Assembly: GCF_014207595.1 (NCBI RefSeq)
Contig: NZ_JACHGY010000001.1
Location: forward strand, 1,612,001 to 1,676,000
Direction: 5' to 3'
DNA from: Algisphaera agarilytica
GTDB lineage: Bacteria > Planctomycetota > Phycisphaerae > Phycisphaerales > Phycisphaeraceae
Length of the DNA stretch: 64,000 bases
Below, one piece after another: positions 26,335 through 34,099 of this stretch (position 1 is its first letter; each line of letters begins with the position of its first letter). A program made the translations under genes and the position numbers. The notes under the pieces are model-generated. The model worked only from the letters and a program-made list of their open reading frames with translations, searched no databases and was not told where the DNA came from.

Positions 26335-27900
26335 TCAGTCGTCTTTGGTGTGCCAGGTGATCCGGCAGACATCGCCGACGTAGTGGATGCGGATCATGTT
26401 GGTCACACCGGGCGTGCCCAGCGGTTCGCCCTTGACGATGACCACCGCGTCGCCGGGGTTGGCCCAGTGGTTTTCGGTGAGCAGTGTGTCCACACTCTCC
26501 AAAAACTCCGCGGTGTCGGCCGGCCGTTTCATGTGGACCGGGTGCACGCCGAAGAGCAGCGCCATCTGACGCAGCGACGATTCGTTGGAGCTGATCGTGA
26601 TGACCGGCTTGCGGAGGCGGTTCTGCGAGAGGTAGCGCGCCCCGCCGCCGAGTTCGGACCACATCACCACGAAGGCGGGCTCGAGGTCGTTGACGATCGT
26701 AGACACGCCGTGGGCCAGCGCCGCGGTGCGGTACTTGGATTCACGCAACTTGGCCGGGGGCTTGGTGGTGCCGGCCCGGCGGTGGGCGTCGTACTCTTCG
26801 GTGATCTGCGCGGTGCGGGCCATGGTGTGGATGGCCTGAACCGGGTGGGCACCCACTGCGGTCTCGCCCGAAAGCATGATCGCGTCGGTGCCGTCGAGGA
26901 TCGCGTTGGCGACGTCGGAGACCTCGGCCCGGGTGGGCGTGAAACTCTGGATCATGCTCTCGAGCATCTGCGTCGCGACGATCACGGGTTTTCCGTGGGC
27001 GTGGGCCTGGTCGATGATCTGTTTCTGGATCACCGGCACCTGCGCGAGGTCCATCTCGACCCCCAGGTCGCCGCGGGCGACCATCACCGCATCCGTCTCG
27101 TCAAGGATGGCGTCGAGCTCATCAATCGCCTGCGGCTTTTCGATCTTGGACACGATCGGCAGGCGCGAGTGGCTGCGCAGGCCGCGGTTGTCGCGTCCGA
27201 GTTTGAGCAGCAGGTCGTTGAGCTGGATGACGTCCTCGGCCTTACGCACAAAGGACAACGCCAGGAAGTCGATGTCGTTTTCGACCGCCCACGCGGCGCA
27301 TTCCTCGTCCCAGTCGGTCAGCGCGGGGGCGCTGACGTGGGTGTCGGGGAGGTTGACGCCCTTCTTGTTCGAGAGCGTGCCGCCCTCGGTGACGCGGCAG
27401 ATCAGGCGGGGGTCGTCCGGCCGACGGTTGGCCAGGGGCGGATCGTCGGCGGTGACTTTGTCGGTCACGAGCATGCGGATGGCCCCGTCGTTGACCAAGA
27501 GGCGTTGGCCGGGGTCGACATCGTCGACCATCTCGGGGTAGGTCGTGCCGACGGTGACGACGCCGGTGTCGGGGTGGCGGGTGGCCATGACGTCGCGCTG
27601 GGTGAACTCGACGTGGTCGCCGACCGCGAGTTCGAGCTTGCCGTTTTCAACGGTGGTCACGCGGATCTTGGGCCCCGACAGGTCGCCGAGGATGCCGACC
27701 GGGACGCCGGATTCGGCGGAGGCCTGACGGATCAACTGGACCGATTTTTCGAAGTCGGGAAAGTCGCCGTGGGAGAAGTTGACGCGGAACGCCCGGGCCC
27801 CCTCCTGGATCATGCGGACGAGCGTCCCCACGTCTTGGCTGGCGGGGCCGACGGTGGCCAGGATCTTGGTGAGCAACAGCGGGGAGTGAGCATCTGCCAT
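26335..27900 (-). CDS. pyk: Pyruvate kinase
   Basis: 521 residues. TKILATVGPAS opens the barrel domain, VNFSHGDF and GDLSGPKIRV bind phosphoenolpyruvate and metal, PIVSKIEKPQAI holds the catalytic Lys, and VMVARGDLGVE and ATQMLESMI follow. The C-terminal domain ends with VIVKGEPLG. It makes ATP and pyruvate from phosphoenolpyruvate and ADP. A TANNNT box lies before the ATG, and a strong terminator upstream separates it from the two-component genes. The link to the purine genes is probably only physical. Confidence 0.95.
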   Translation of the reverse strand: MADAHSPLLLTKILATVGPASQDVGTLVRMIQEGARAFRVNFSHGDFPDFEKSVQLIRQASAESGVPVGILGDLSGPKIRVTTVENGKLELAVGDHVEFTQRDVMATRHPDTGVVTVGTTYPEMVDDVDPGQRLLVNDGAIRMLVTDKVTADDPPLANRRPDDPRLICRVTEGGTLSNKKGVNLPDTHVSAPALTDWDEECAAWAVENDIDFLALSFVRKAEDVIQLNDLLLKLGRDNRGLRSHSRLPIVSKIEKPQAIDELDAILDETDAVMVARGDLGVEMDLAQVPVIQKQIIDQAHAHGKPVIVATQMLESMIQSFTPTRAEVSDVANAILDGTDAIMLSGETAVGAHPVQAIHTMARTAQITEEYDAHRRAGTTKPPAKLRESKYRTAALAHGVSTIVNDLEPAFVVMWSELGGGARYLSQNRLRKPVITISSNESSLRQMALLFGVHPVHMKRPADTAEFLESVDTLLTENHWANPGDAVVIVKGEPLGTPGVTNMIRIHYVGDVCRITWHTKDD

Positions 27901-27908
27901 CGGCCCCC

Positions 27909-27914
27909 ACTGTA
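27909..27914 (-). promoter_or_regulatory. -10 box TACAGT of pyruvate kinase
   Basis: TACAGT on the minus strand ends 8 nt before ATG 27900. It lies downstream of the terminator at 27963, so pyruvate kinase would be transcribed separately from what precedes it. Confidence 0.4.
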
Positions 27915-27962
27915 TCGCGGCGGCCGCCCGAGTGCGCCGCGCTCACAAGAAACTGGTCAATA

Positions 27963-27999
27963 AAAAACAAAGCCCGCGCTCGAACAAAACGCGGGCTTT
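27963..27999 (-). terminator. Intrinsic terminator
   Basis: AAAGCCCGCG (27990-27999 complement) and CGCGGGCTTT form a perfect 10-bp stem with an 11-base loop. On the minus strand a T-rich tail (TTTGTTTTTTATT) follows. It ends transcription coming from the two-component genes or from a structured RNA in the gap. Confidence 0.8.
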
Positions 28000-28170
28000 G
28001 CAGGGGGGTATCGATCGGAGTGAAGAGTGTTGGTTTCGCCGCCGCCTCACCAATGCGTGGGGGGGTCAGCCACATCAAGCGAGGCGTCACGCCAAACTGC
28101 CGTGAAAAAACGTCGAAACCAACACTGCCCACTCGGAACGAAAGCCTTGGGGCCAAGGCTTGAGGCCGGA
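27963..28170 (-). ncRNA. Candidate structured RNA in the gap before pyruvate kinase
   Basis: The 340-base gap between the response regulator and pyruvate kinase holds no credible gene but much secondary structure. AGTGTTGGTTTCG (28026-28038) pairs perfectly with CGAAACCAACACT (28114-28126), enclosing 75 bases with an inner CGCCTC/GAGGCG pairing. AAGCCTTGG and CCAAGGCTT (28142-28161) form another hairpin. A strong terminator closes the region. On the minus strand a GATACT box at about 28180 could start an RNA of about 200 nt. It could equally be the 3' trailer of the two-component messenger. I do not recognise an RNA family; it lacks the end-to-end pairing of 6S RNA. Confidence 0.4.
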
Positions 28171-28240
28171 ACAGTAGTATCGGTATCCACCGCCCCCCTC
28201 GCCATGGGGTAGGCACCCCGGTTTTCGATGGCAGATCGGT

Positions 28241-28912
28241 TTACGCCTCGACCAGGCCCTCGCGGATCGCGTAACGCGTCAGCTCCACCCGGTCGTGGAT
28301 ATCGAGTTTGTTCATCAGCTTTTCGACATGTTTATCAACCGTGCCGTAGCTACGGTGGATCGTCGCGGCGATCTCTTTCTTAGAGAGGCCCCGAGCGAGG
28401 TAACGCAGCATCTCCAGCTCCCGGCGGGTGAGCATGTCGGCCTTGGTCGCGGGCACGCCGTCGTCCTCGAGCCGGAGCTGGTTGTCCGGGCCGATGACCA
28501 GCCGATCCCGCACGCTGGGCGAGAAGTACGAAAGCCCCTGGGCCGCCTGCCGCACCGCATCCACGACCACCTGCGGCGATTCGTCTTTCGTCAGGTACGA
28601 CACCGCGTGTGCCGCGAGCGCATCGCGGATGTAGCGGTCGCTGAAAAACGCGCTGAGGAACACCAGCCGCACGTCCGGCGACACCGCGACGATGTCACAC
28701 GCCGCATCGAACGACAGCCGACCGGGCATGTCCACATCCATGATCACCACGTCCGGCGACAGCTCGCCCACCATCGCCACCGCCTCGTCCGCCGACGCCA
28801 CGCTGCCCACCACCTCGAGGTCCATCTCGCGGTCCAGGCGTTCGCGCAGCGTCTCACGCATCAGCGTGTGATCGTCCGCGATCAGGATTTTTTTGGGGGC
28901 CGGTGCCTGCAT
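28241..28912 (-). CDS. NarL/FixJ-type response regulator
   Basis: 223 residues. The receiver domain (about 8-125) has the acidic pair in IADDHT, phospho-acceptor Asp in VIMDVDMPG, Ser in FLSAFF and Lys in YLTKDES. A LuxR-type DNA-binding domain follows (LTRRELEMLRYLARGLSKKEIAATIHRSYGTVDKHVEKLMNKL). It is the output of the hybrid kinase whose gene ends 48 bases upstream, and it probably controls transcription. Its targets are unknown. Confidence 0.92.
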   Translation of the reverse strand: MQAPAPKKILIADDHTLMRETLRERLDREMDLEVVGSVASADEAVAMVGELSPDVVIMDVDMPGRLSFDAACDIVAVSPDVRLVFLSAFFSDRYIRDALAAHAVSYLTKDESPQVVVDAVRQAAQGLSYFSPSVRDRLVIGPDNQLRLEDDGVPATKADMLTRRELEMLRYLARGLSKKEIAATIHRSYGTVDKHVEKLMNKLDIHDRVELTRYAIREGLVEA

Positions 28913-28960
28913 GACTGTTCCCCGTGCAACACTGCTCGATCACCCGGGACCAACTGTATT

Positions 28961-31945
28961 TTACGCCGGACCCGCCCCACCGTCGATTTGTTTCTGCACC
29001 ACGTTGCAGAAATCTGCAATGCCGAACGGCTTATTCACCAACACCGTGTTGCCATCGATCTGCGGATCGAGCCGTAGATCCACGCTGCCGGTGATCACCA
29101 CCGCCGGAGTCTCGCAGCCTTCGCTTCGGAGCTCACGCAGCACCTCAAGCCCCGAGCGCCCGGGCATGTCGACATCCGACACCAGCGCGGCGAGCTCTTC
29201 GCCATCACGGGTGTAGGCGTCGTAGGCCTGCCGAAGCGCGTGGCCGTCGCCCGCCTGGATCACGCGGTGGCCACGAGACGTGAGGGCCGTGGCGATCACC
29301 GCACGGATCTGCGGGTCGTCTTCGCCCAGCAGGATCGGCTTGTCCAGTGTCGGCGGTGGCTTGGGGCCTGCCGCCGCGGGGCGTGCATACCTCGGGGTTT
29401 TATTCGACTTCGGCTTGGGCTGCCCGGCGCAGGGCAACTCCAGCGTAAACGTGGTGCCCTTCTGGTGACGGCTGAACACCGCGATCGACCCGCCGTGCTC
29501 CTCGATGATGCCCCGCACCACCGACAGCCCCAGACCCGTGCCCGCGTCGGCGCCCTTGGTCGAGAAAAACGGCTCGAAGATGCGCTGCCGCACCGCTTCG
29601 GTCATCCCCAGCCCGTCGTCCTGCACGATGATCCGCACCCACTTGCCCTCCGACTCGCCGTCGGTGGTGCGCCGCTCGAAGTCCTCGGCCGCGATCCGGA
29701 TCGTGCCCCCGCCCGCGGACATCGCGTCGCGTGCATTGATCGCCAGGTTCAGCAGCACCTGCTGCAACTGAACGCTGTCGCCCATCACCGGGCTCAGCCC
29801 TTCGGAGGGCAGCTCGATCGCCAGCTCCACCGTGCTGGGCAGCGTGCGATCGATCAGGCGCTGGGTCTGCACGATCACCTGCCGGATATCGGTCGGGCGT
29901 TTTTCCGTCGGCAGGTTCTTGCTGAACGCCAGGAGCGAGCGCGACACCCCCGCGGCGTGGTCGATCGCCTCGCGAACCACCGCCAGGGATTGAGCCACGC
30001 CTTCCACCCCGCTGACCTTGTCTTGCACCAGCTCCGCGTGCGCCGAGATCACCGCCAACAGGTTGTTGAAGTCGTGCGCCACCCCGCCGGCCAGTTGGCC
30101 CACCGCTTCCATCTTTTGCGACTCACGCAACTGCTCGTTCAGGCGGTGCAGTTCGGTGATGTTGGTCAGCGTGCCCCAGATGCGCAGAAGCTTTCCGTCT
30201 TCCACCACCCCGGCAAAACTAACCAGGAACCAGCCGGTCTCTCCGTCCGGCCCATGACCGGGGCGGCGCGACTCGGTCATCATCGACTGGCATCCGCTGG
30301 CGTGGAACCGCCGCAGGTATTCGAGGTTGAACTCGTCTTCGAGCCGGAAGTTGTCGATGAGGCGCGTGCCCGCGGCGCTCTGCGCCTCGTCGTAGCCGTA
30401 CATCTGCGCAAACGCCTCGTTGCACTCAGCGATCCTTCCGCCGGCAATCCCCTGCTTCAAGAATTCCTCAAAAGGCAGGTCGATCGGGATCGGCTCGTCG
30501 AACTCGCCCCGCCAGACCCCTTCCTGGCTGATGCGCATGAAATCCTGGTAGCGGTCGTTGCTCTCACGCAGGTCCTGCACCAGCATCTGGTGTTGCACCG
30601 CGGCCTGCCGGCGGTGGGTGATGTCTTCGACACTGCCCACCAGCTGCTGGATCTTGCCGTCGGCGTCACGGACCGCCGAGGACAACTCGCGGACCCAGCG
30701 CACCACACCATCGGGCCGGACGATGCGGTACTCGGTGTCGTCCCACCCGCGCTCGCGCATCACCTTGAGCGATGCTTCGGTGATCTCGCGATCTTCGGGG
30801 TGAACGATCTCGCTCCACACGCCGGGGCGATGGAGCATCGACTCCACCGAACGCTCGGCAAGCGTCTCGATGGAAGCATTGATGTAGGTGATCTCGTTCG
30901 ACTCGGCTTCCATCACCCAGAGCGTGGGCTTCAGGGTCCGCATCATGGTGTCGAAGCGGGCCGCCTGGAGGCGTTGCCGAGCCATCGCGGCGCGGTCCCG
31001 AACCGAGAGCGACACCAGCATCAGCACCGCCAAACATGTCACCAAGAGATAAACCTGCACCGCCAGAGTCGAGATGTGATACGCCGCGAGTCGGTCACCG
31101 TTGCCGTTGGGCGCAAACGGGCCGACGCCCTGCTTCATCTGGAGCACAAAGAGCACGGCCAACAGAATCAGCATGGTCGTGGTCAACCGGACCCCGAAAC
31201 GCAGCGCCCCCCAGATCAACAGCGGGTACACCAGGTAAGGCAGCTCCAACACCGATTGGGCTTGATTCGGCAGCGACACCAGCACCAGGCACATCAGCAC
31301 GAGCAGCCCGAGCAACACCCCGCCTTCGATCCATTGCCGAGGGCTCGGCCAATCGAGCTTCCGCCCCGCCCCGAAGAAGGCCAACATCCAGGGCACCGCC
31401 AACACGCAACCCAGCGAGTCAGAGAACCACCACAGCTGGACCTCGTGCCAGTAGTCCAGGTCGGGCTGAACCGCGCGCCAGATCGACACCGACGCAAACG
31501 CGCCCACCGCGGTGACACCCAAAACCACCGTGAAAAGCCAACCAAAATCGCCCGGCGTTTCCAGCCGCACCGCCCGGCCACGCCCCAGCCAGAATACCTC
31601 CGCGCCCAACCACATCACCAGGTCGCCCACCAACGCGAAAACGATGTACTGCCAAAGCGGAACGTCCAACTTATCGGTCGAGCCGGCGTAAGCCACAAAA
31701 ACCACCGCCGAGCCCAGCAGCAACGCGGGCCACCAGACCCGGCGCGTCAGCAACAGCGCCCCAAACGTCACGCCTGTCGACAGCCAAACCACCGTCAACT
31801 CAGATTCACCCAAGCGGACCGCGTACCCCAGCCAGATCCCCAGCCACAACGCCAGCAGATACAGCACCCCCCAAACCACGACCCGCCCGATCGGGGCACG
31901 CGGTGATTCGGTCGGTTTCGACGGGTTGGCTTCGGGCTCCGGCAT
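28961..31945 (-). CDS. MASE1 hybrid sensor histidine kinase
   Basis: 994 residues. Residues about 20-320 are a multi-helix membrane sensor of the MASE1 type (VVWLSTGVTFGALLL, WWPALLLGSAVVF). Two PAS/PAC units follow. The kinase core has the phospho-accepting His in GGVAHDFNNLLAVI, then N (LLNLAINARDAM), DDGLGM and GTGLGLSVV. A C-terminal receiver domain has ILLGEDDPQ and phospho-acceptor SDVDMPG. It senses an unknown membrane or redox signal, phosphorylates its own receiver, and likely passes phosphate to the adjacent NarL-type regulator. The opposite strand is open over most of its length, which is a GC artefact. Confidence 0.9.
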   Translation of the reverse strand: MPEPEANPSKPTESPRAPIGRVVVWGVLYLLALWLGIWLGYAVRLGESELTVVWLSTGVTFGALLLTRRVWWPALLLGSAVVFVAYAGSTDKLDVPLWQYIVFALVGDLVMWLGAEVFWLGRGRAVRLETPGDFGWLFTVVLGVTAVGAFASVSIWRAVQPDLDYWHEVQLWWFSDSLGCVLAVPWMLAFFGAGRKLDWPSPRQWIEGGVLLGLLVLMCLVLVSLPNQAQSVLELPYLVYPLLIWGALRFGVRLTTTMLILLAVLFVLQMKQGVGPFAPNGNGDRLAAYHISTLAVQVYLLVTCLAVLMLVSLSVRDRAAMARQRLQAARFDTMMRTLKPTLWVMEAESNEITYINASIETLAERSVESMLHRPGVWSEIVHPEDREITEASLKVMRERGWDDTEYRIVRPDGVVRWVRELSSAVRDADGKIQQLVGSVEDITHRRQAAVQHQMLVQDLRESNDRYQDFMRISQEGVWRGEFDEPIPIDLPFEEFLKQGIAGGRIAECNEAFAQMYGYDEAQSAAGTRLIDNFRLEDEFNLEYLRRFHASGCQSMMTESRRPGHGPDGETGWFLVSFAGVVEDGKLLRIWGTLTNITELHRLNEQLRESQKMEAVGQLAGGVAHDFNNLLAVISAHAELVQDKVSGVEGVAQSLAVVREAIDHAAGVSRSLLAFSKNLPTEKRPTDIRQVIVQTQRLIDRTLPSTVELAIELPSEGLSPVMGDSVQLQQVLLNLAINARDAMSAGGGTIRIAAEDFERRTTDGESEGKWVRIIVQDDGLGMTEAVRQRIFEPFFSTKGADAGTGLGLSVVRGIIEEHGGSIAVFSRHQKGTTFTLELPCAGQPKPKSNKTPRYARPAAAGPKPPPTLDKPILLGEDDPQIRAVIATALTSRGHRVIQAGDGHALRQAYDAYTRDGEELAALVSDVDMPGRSGLEVLRELRSEGCETPAVVITGSVDLRLDPQIDGNTVLVNKPFGIADFCNVVQKQIDGGAGPA

Positions 31946-32016
31946 CTGTCCCCACGCGGTTCAAAAAAGACTCGCGGCAAACGCCTCTCCGATTCTATCG
32001 GAGGGTCCACACAACA

Positions 32017-32022
32017 TACACT
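32017..32022 (+). promoter_or_regulatory. -10 box TACACT of the UbiB-family gene
   Basis: TACACT ends 7 nt before ATG 32030, predicting a nearly leaderless transcript. It lies in the 84-base gap between this gene and the divergent histidine kinase. Confidence 0.5.
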
Positions 32023-32029
32023 AGGGATT

Positions 32030-33715
32030 ATGTCGATCCCAAACCTTCCCGGCTCGGCCTCGATCCACGCCGCCAAACGCGGCGGTGAGCTCGCCGCCCA
32101 ACTCTTCAAGTTCGGCTTCGGCGAAATCGTCTCGCAGACCGGGCTGGCCAAACTCCTCCCCGCCGGACTCTCCCCCGACCCGGCCCACCACAACCGCCCC
32201 GCCCCCGAGCGGTTGCGCCTCCTCATCGAGGAGCTCGGCCCCACGTTCATCAAGGCCGGCCAGGTCCTCTCCACCCGCCCCGACCTCATCCCCGCCGAGT
32301 TCGCCAACGAGTTCAAAAAACTCCAGGCCAACGTCCCCCCCGCCCCGTGGGAAGGCGACAACCCCGACAAACACGTCCACGCCGCGCTCCGCCAGGAGCT
32401 GGGCGACCGCTTCGACACCGCGTTTCAGAAGATCGACCCCGAGCCCCTCGCCGCCGCGTCGATGGCCCAGGTCCACCGCGCCACCCTGGCCGACGGGACC
32501 CACATCGTGCTCAAAGTCTTGCGGCCCGGCATCGACGAGGTGATCGCCGCCGACCTCCAGCTCATGGGCTGGCTCGCGGGGTTGGCCGACGGCTACCTGC
32601 AGAACCTGGGCTTCGATGCGCCCGATGTCGTCGAAGAGTTCACCAAGCAGCTCGAGCGCGAAACCGATCTCCGCATCGAAGCCGACTCGACCCAGCGCAT
32701 GAGCGACGACTTCGCCGACGAGCCCGGCGTGAATTTCCCCAAGGTCTACCGCGAGGTCTCGACGCGCGGCGTGCTCGCACTCGAGCATGTCCAGGGCACA
32801 CTCCTGAGCAGCCTCGACACCGAGTCGATCTCCAAAGAGCAACGGCTTGCTTTGGTCGGCCGCGCTGCGGACGCGGTGTTCCGCCAGTGTCTATCCGTTG
32901 GTTTTTTCCACGCGGACCCGCACCCGGGCAACATCTTTGTGGATGTCGACACCGCGTCGATCACGTTCATCGACTGCGGCATGGTCGGCAGCATCGACCC
33001 GCGCTCGGCCGAGCAGCTCGCGCAGATCACCCACGGCACGATCGAGGGCGAGCTCGACCGCGTGGTCCGCACCGCGATCCGAATCGCCGACGCCGACCCC
33101 ACCGTTGCCGACGACCGTAGGTTCCGCGCCGACGTTTGGCGGTTCATCGACAACTTCAAGGGCGGCAGCCTCGAGTCCCTGCGCATGGGCCAGCTGCTCG
33201 ACGAGTTCTTCGAGGTGATGCGCAAGCACCAGCTGCGCTGCCCCGCGGACATCGTGTACCTCATCAAATCCCTCACCACGATCGAGGGCGTCGCGCAGGA
33301 GCTCGCGCCCGAGTTTGATCTGGTTGGCCACGTCCGCCCGTACGTCACCAAGCTCGTGAAGCAGCGCTTCGGTTTCCGGGCCCTGAAGCGTCGGGTGCGC
33401 AACAACGCGGTCGCATACGCCGACCTGCTCGATCATCTACCCTACCGCCTCGACGACCTGATGCGGATGGTCCGGCAAAACCGCACGACGATCCGCCTCG
33501 AACACCAGAACCTCGACAAGCTCACCAACGAAGTCGAACGCGCCAGCAAACACATCGCCTGGGCGGTGATCCTGGGGGCGGTGATTCTGGGCGCATCGAT
33601 CCTGGTGCTGGCCGACCAGCGCGGCGGACGAACTTACCTCAGTGTGGTCGCGCTGGTCGCGTTCGTGGGCGCCTCCAGCATCGGGCTGTTCCGGTTGTTA
33701 CGCCCGCGGATTTAG
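32030..33715 (+). CDS. ABC1/UbiB-family atypical kinase
   Basis: 561 residues. The family-specific KxGQ motif is in [17 protein letters not shown] (about residue 75-90), the Ala-rich loop is in [11 protein letters not shown], the nucleotide-binding Lys in VLKVLRPG, the catalytic loop in [12 protein letters not shown] and the DFG-like metal site in IDCGMVG. Two membrane helices close the C-terminus. UbiB proteins assist quinone synthesis or lipid handling through an ATPase activity. No ubiquinone or menaquinone genes are nearby, so its role in this organism stays open. Confidence 0.9.
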   Translation: MSIPNLPGSASIHAAKRGGELAAQLFKFGFGEIVSQTGLAKLLPAGLSPDPAHHNRPAPERLRLLIEELGPTFIKAGQVLSTRPDLIPAEFANEFKKLQANVPPAPWEGDNPDKHVHAALRQELGDRFDTAFQKIDPEPLAAASMAQVHRATLADGTHIVLKVLRPGIDEVIAADLQLMGWLAGLADGYLQNLGFDAPDVVEEFTKQLERETDLRIEADSTQRMSDDFADEPGVNFPKVYREVSTRGVLALEHVQGTLLSSLDTESISKEQRLALVGRAADAVFRQCLSVGFFHADPHPGNIFVDVDTASITFIDCGMVGSIDPRSAEQLAQITHGTIEGELDRVVRTAIRIADADPTVADDRRFRADVWRFIDNFKGGSLESLRMGQLLDEFFEVMRKHQLRCPADIVYLIKSLTTIEGVAQELAPEFDLVGHVRPYVTKLVKQRFGFRALKRRVRNNAVAYADLLDHLPYRLDDLMRMVRQNRTTIRLEHQNLDKLTNEVERASKHIAWAVILGAVILGASILVLADQRGGRTYLSVVALVAFVGASSIGLFRLLRPRI

Positions 33716-33756
33716 ACGTGTCACGTCTGGCAGACATTGAACTGAACCCACGCCGA

Positions 33757-33790
33757 AGAAAAAACGTGTGGCACTTTATGCCGCACGTTT
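33757..33790 (-). terminator. Intrinsic terminator
   Basis: AAACGTGCGGC and GCCACACGTTT pair over 11 positions (one G-T pair) with a 7-base loop, and the minus strand continues with TTTTTTCTTC. It stops minus-strand transcripts before the UbiB-family gene, which points the other way. Confidence 0.75.
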
Positions 33791-33977
33791 GATGATTTGA
33801 TGGGTTGAAACGAATCAACCGCGTGGTCTGCGCAAAAAGCGGCCCGCGGCGTTCTTGGCTCACTCGCGCTCCATGTTGGGCGAGGATCACGTCGCGGGTC
33901 GTTTGGCTCGGACCGCGTTTCTTTTCCCGGTTTGGGTGCGCCTCGTTTAGGTTGGCGCCGCGGGTCATCCGAGTGCT
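33757..33977 (-). ncRNA. Candidate small RNA between ubiB-like and GH57 genes
   Basis: The 384-base gap holds no credible gene. On the minus strand a promoter is visible: TTGGAT (34006-34011), 16 bases, TATATT (33984-33989). About 190 bases later an intrinsic terminator follows. The stretch between has stable pairings: CCCGCGGCG near the start with CGCCGCGGG further on, CGCGGTC with GACCCGCG, and CTCGC with GCGAG. Promoter, structure and terminator together suggest a small RNA of about 220 nt. No RNA family is recognised. It could be only the trailer of the GH57 messenger. Confidence 0.45.
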
Positions 33978-34099
33978 GATTTAAATATAACGCGCGGCGT
34001 CGAAAATCCAATGCGTATTTTTCCTGCGAGCAAAATGCGAACAAGTTTTTCGGGTTGGTCACCGGGGCAAACGCTCGCCCCCCCGGCCGGGGCTCGGTT

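Noticed and set aside
27963-28170. 6S RNA
   Set aside because: The size would fit, but the 5' and 3' ends do not pair with each other and no central bubble is formed by the visible stems.
27901-28240. Riboswitch controlling pyruvate kinase
   Set aside because: A TANNNT box lies between the terminator and the pyruvate kinase start, so the gene seems to be transcribed from below the structure. No known riboswitch core was recognised.
29240-31906. Long plus-strand open frame opposite the hybrid histidine kinase
   Set aside because: The kinase has all catalytic motifs; the opposite frame has an Arg/His/Gln-rich composition and no motif. The same holds for 13843-16158 opposite xdhB and 34055-36511 opposite the GH57 gene.
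33639-34062. Small minus-strand open frames between the UbiB-family and GH57 genes
   Set aside because: Products are Arg/Pro/Thr-rich with no start signals, and they run through the terminator at 33757.
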